A stretch of DNA of 64,000 nucleotides from contig JAQTUF010000002.1 in assembly GCA_028710865.1 (NCBI GenBank), positions 62,001 through 126,000 of the forward strand, in the 5' to 3' direction. The position numbers and the translations under genes are program-made. This document shows, piece by piece, positions 61,620 to 64,000 of the stretch. Source of the stretch: Candidatus Shapirobacteria bacterium (lineage in GTDB: Bacteria > Patescibacteria > Microgenomatia > UBA12405). The first letter of the stretch is position 1. Every line of letters begins with the position of its first letter. Under the pieces are notes generated by a model. The model had not been told where the DNA came from. It made no database searches and saw nothing but the letters and a program-made list of their open reading frames with translations.

Positions 61620-63053
61620 TTAATTTTCATCATCTTTATATGACAAAGAACTTTTAACTAAATTCAAATCCAAATTATTAACTACTCCATCACCATTCAA
61701 ATCTCCATCATTACCACAATCAATTTCTCCATTACTAGCTGCATCCAATTCCTCATCAGTCGACAAATTAGCCTTAATATAAGAAAAATCTATCGAATTT
61801 ACTCCCCCATCTTGATTTACATCTCCAGCTATTATCGGATAACCAGAAAAATTATATACACTCCCATTCAAAGAAATATTACAACCATCTAAAACAGAAG
61901 TTTTATTACTTTGTCCATCACTACAAAAGGCCATCCGTCCATGTAAAATCCCCTTTACTTTTACAAAATTATTTGATCCAGCACCGCCAAATTTACTTTC
62001 GTCCAAATCTAAAACATTAGCCGTTTCATACACCTGTAAACCATTATTTTTCACTCCGTCAATTATCTTTAAATCAGTTGTTAATTCTTCAGTTACATTA
62101 GTACCTACTTTACCAATTAATACTTTAACTGATTGAAATTTATTCAAACAAGTTGCGTTTGGAGTTACCCCAGCAAAAGCTACTCTAAAAGAAAGTTTAG
62201 AATTTCCTGATGATTGAGTTACTAGATCACATCCATCAGAAGCAACACAACTAGCTTCATCAGCAAAAGTAAAACTAGAATCAGTTCCACTAGTACAAGT
62301 GTAATTACCAGTGGTGGTGTTACATGAATCCGCAGTCACCTTCCATTTGGTTGTAGCCAAGACTACATCACATCCATCAGAAGCAATACAACTAGCTTCA
62401 TCAGCAAAAGTAAAACTAGAATCAGTTCCACTAGTACAAGTGTAATTACCAGTAGTGGTGTTACATGAATCCGCAGTCACCTTCCATTTGGTTGAAATTG
62501 GAGTACAACTTCTACTACTCGCTGGTTTATCCCCTCCACTACACCCAGACGGAACTCCCGTTACCTTTCTAGTCTGTTTACCATTCACACAAGAACCCCA
62601 TGAACCAGTTGTATAACTAGTACAAAGTGCCAGTGAACTATTAATACTTTTACAACAATTAAGACTTCCACAACCAGTAGCAATTATAGCCGACGCACTT
62701 TTACAATTACCTGTTTCATTACACGAATAACCATCACTATAAAGCGAAGGACAAGAAGGACTTCTACAACAAGATTCACCTGATCCTAAACAATCTGAAG
62801 CACTACCTTTACACTCTATCCCACGTCCTAATGCAGGTATACAACGATAATCATTTCCATATTTTACTTTACAAGTTCCTGTTCCAATCACTATACCACC
62901 CACATCAGAGCCACTATTACCACTTACCATCACCGCTTGGCTTCTATTTTCCTGATTCTGTTGCACCAATTTTGTCGATACTGGTAAAGCTATTGCCAAC
63001 ACCACCATCACCGCCAAAATCAAAATCTGACGAAACCTAACCCTTACATTCAT
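61620..63053 (-). CDS. cysteine-rich surface protein with C-terminal dockerin
   Basis: A 477-residue exported protein built like its downstream neighbour: N-terminal helix ending ALPVSTKLVQQNQENRSQA, cysteine-rich middle, a beta domain (about residues 290-415) and dockerin loops DVNQDGGVNSID and DLNGDGVVNNLD, with about 20 residues inserted between the loops. Two near-identical 47-residue modules (TKWKVTADSCNTTTGNY...) occur in tandem around residues 185-280. About 35 cysteines suggest an oxidised, extracellular protein. Function unknown; probably a surface structure or adhesin. Confidence 0.8.
   Translation of the reverse strand: MNVRVRFRQILILAVMVVLAIALPVSTKLVQQNQENRSQAVMVSGNSGSDVGGIVIGTGTCKVKYGNDYRCIPALGRGIECKGSASDCLGSGESCCRSPSCPSLYSDGYSCNETGNCKSASAIIATGCGSLNCCKSINSSLALCTSYTTGSWGSCVNGKQTRKVTGVPSGCSGGDKPASSRSCTPISTKWKVTADSCNTTTGNYTCTSGTDSSFTFADEASCIASDGCDVVLATTKWKVTADSCNTTTGNYTCTSGTDSSFTFADEASCVASDGCDLVTQSSGNSKLSFRVAFAGVTPNATCLNKFQSVKVLIGKVGTNVTEELTTDLKIIDGVKNNGLQVYETANVLDLDESKFGGAGSNNFVKVKGILHGRMAFCSDGQSNKTSVLDGCNISLNGSVYNFSGYPIIAGDVNQDGGVNSIDFSYIKANLSTDEELDAASNGEIDCGNDGDLNGDGVVNNLDLNLVKSSLSYKDDEN
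62146..62200 (-). repeat. 55-base block identical to 59762-59816
   Basis: Partner of the exact repeat in the downstream dockerin gene, at the equivalent place just before the dockerin-proximal beta domain. Confidence 0.9.
62226..62494 (-). repeat. two near-identical 128-base tandem units
   Basis: Units at 62226-62353 and 62367-62494, 141 bases apart, differ at only a couple of positions. They encode the two tandem TKWKVTADSCNTTT modules. Such in-frame repeats can expand or contract by slippage or recombination. Confidence 0.9.
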
Positions 63054-63099
63054 AATTAATCAAAACATCTTCTTTATCACAAGTCAACAATTTATCATT

Positions 63100-64000
63100 C
63101 TACATCTGTCCCCCACTACCACCTCTGTTATAAGCCTTACAAGATGCTGTAGTTCCACCATTACTACCTTTACAACTCCAATACCAATACTTACTAGAAG
63201 ATTTATAGTAAACAATTGTACTTGTCCCACTAGAACATAATCCACTAGTAGGCTTCTTGGTAACATTCTGTCTATCTGACTTGCCACAAACACCATTAAC
63301 CATCTTCTTCTTAGTACAACTAGCCGTTGTTCCACCATTACTACCTACACATTGCCATTTATAATAAGTTGAAGAGTCAGTTGTATCGTTCAAAGTTCCT
63401 TTAGTACAAGTATTTTTTGAGCTACCACAAGCACCATTAATTTTGGTAGCAGTCTTACAAATATTCACTCCAGGAATACTTCCTGCAACACCACAATAAC
63501 CGGAGCTACATTGACTATTTTTTGTACATGAACAATTATTTGGCCGACCAGTAGTTTTGAAACAATCAGAAGTAGAAGTAGTATTACTAGGCACACAACA
63601 TCTCTTATCATAACTTTCTCGGCTCAAACATTTATCAGCCACTACTTTCCCTGATTTACCATTACTCAATGTACAACTAACTCCATTAGCACTACTAATT
63701 GGGGCACTACACTCACCATCCAACGCAGCACATTTATCATCATTACAGCTAAGCAAATTAGCTGTTGTATCCATAACTAAATTACACAAATCTTTACATT
63801 TACCTTCTATATCAGAATCGGTTAAATTATCCGGCAAAAATGAAGCTACTTTACATTCGGTATAACACACACTACCCCTCACATCATCAACTGATTTCAA
63901 AGTTCCACAACTAAAAACTAGTTTATTACAAAAACTATCACATCCACCACTATCAGATGATTCCACCCAACTTTTTGCTTTACAAATTGTTTTACAAGCA
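63100..64000 (-). CDS. cysteine-rich surface protein, 5' end beyond window
   Basis: The frame is open to the right edge, so this is the C-terminal 299 residues of a longer protein; a GTG at 63964-63966 is probably internal. The visible part has over 35 cysteines in repeated modules, including two of the NG-CG...W-C-GSNGGTTASC type shared with the 754-residue protein. It ends GGSGGQM without a dockerin. It is the first visible gene of the cohesin-dockerin cluster, 46 bases before the next gene. No enzyme motif is visible. Confidence 0.75.
   Translation of the reverse strand, partial: ACKTICKAKSWVESSDSGGCDSFCNKLVFSCGTLKSVDDVRGSVCYTECKVASFLPDNLTDSDIEGKCKDLCNLVMDTTANLLSCNDDKCAALDGECSAPISSANGVSCTLSNGKSGKVVADKCLSRESYDKRCCVPSNTTSTSDCFKTTGRPNNCSCTKNSQCSSGYCGVAGSIPGVNICKTATKINGACGSSKNTCTKGTLNDTTDSSTYYKWQCVGSNGGTTASCTKKKMVNGVCGKSDRQNVTKKPTSGLCSSGTSTIVYYKSSSKYWYWSCKGSNGGTTASCKAYNRGGSGGQM

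Noticed and set aside
62226..62494. Possible CRISPR-like repeat array
   Set aside because: Only two 128-base units, in frame within a gene, with a 13-base gap. There are no spacers and no cas genes in the window.

Overview
The window looks like a piece of the small, AT-rich chromosome of a Candidate Phyla Radiation (Patescibacteria) bacterium, most likely of the Microgenomates lineage. The reasons are the strong A+T bias, tightly packed and often overlapping genes, a full set of information-processing genes with almost no biosynthesis (the only central-metabolism enzyme seen is phosphate acetyltransferase), a type IV pilus locus without an outer-membrane secretin gene, and several small proteins with no named family. 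TGA is used as a normal stop (for example at 352, 15676 and 45207), which argues against the TGA-recoded Gracilibacteria and Absconditabacteria. The lineage call is inference; no 16S rRNA gene is present.

Layout. 1-8953 (minus strand): type IV pilus locus transcribed pilB-pilT-pilC-pilA-pilD followed by at least seven further pilin-like genes. 9001-19522 (plus, except one gene): DNA polymerase III delta', a Fic protein, DNA ligase, peptidyl-tRNA hydrolase, tRNA-Ala, a PAP2 phosphatase and a MacAB-like exporter. 19525-23131: a HEPN-like protein, an EpmA/EpmB-like pair (beta-lysylation of EF-P), a ferredoxin and an anchored thioredoxin-fold protein. 23263-28592: a SpoU methyltransferase, gyrB and gyrA. 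28831-30631: a Xer recombinase and an 868-base non-coding stretch with a dif-like sequence, a DnaA box and short direct repeats. 30632-39826: ABC exporter, pta, yebC, pseudouridine synthase, lspA, a DksA-type zinc protein, an Lgt-like membrane protein, tRNA-Leu and dnaB. 39862-45824: secreted proteins, a polysaccharide deacetylase, tRNA-His, hisS, rpmE, a short RF-1 and a ferredoxin-thioredoxin fusion. 45830-57250 (minus): HtrA and Ctp proteases, rpsR-ssb-rpsF, cysS, recR-ybaB-dnaX and rpsU-yqeY-ybeY. 57300-64000 (minus): an exported-protein cluster with cohesin-like and dockerin domains.

How the parts fit. Both ends of the window encode the cell surface: a pilus machine with many alternative pilins on the left, and on the right an apparent cohesin-dockerin assembly in which an LPQTG-anchored cohesin protein sits beside three dockerin proteins, two of them long and cysteine-rich. 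This second locus is the most unusual system in the window. The middle is housekeeping: replication, translation and protein quality control.

Gene expression shows a clear pattern. Many genes carry a TATAAT-like box only 5-13 bases before the start codon and no Shine-Dalgarno sequence, which suggests leaderless or nearly leaderless mRNAs. A few genes, notably 41048-41782 and 55503-56045, instead have a full AAGGAGG and look compositionally different. By hand counts on a handful of lines the plus strand is C-rich over G in minus-coding stretches and balanced in plus-coding stretches on both sides of the window, so I see no replichore switch.
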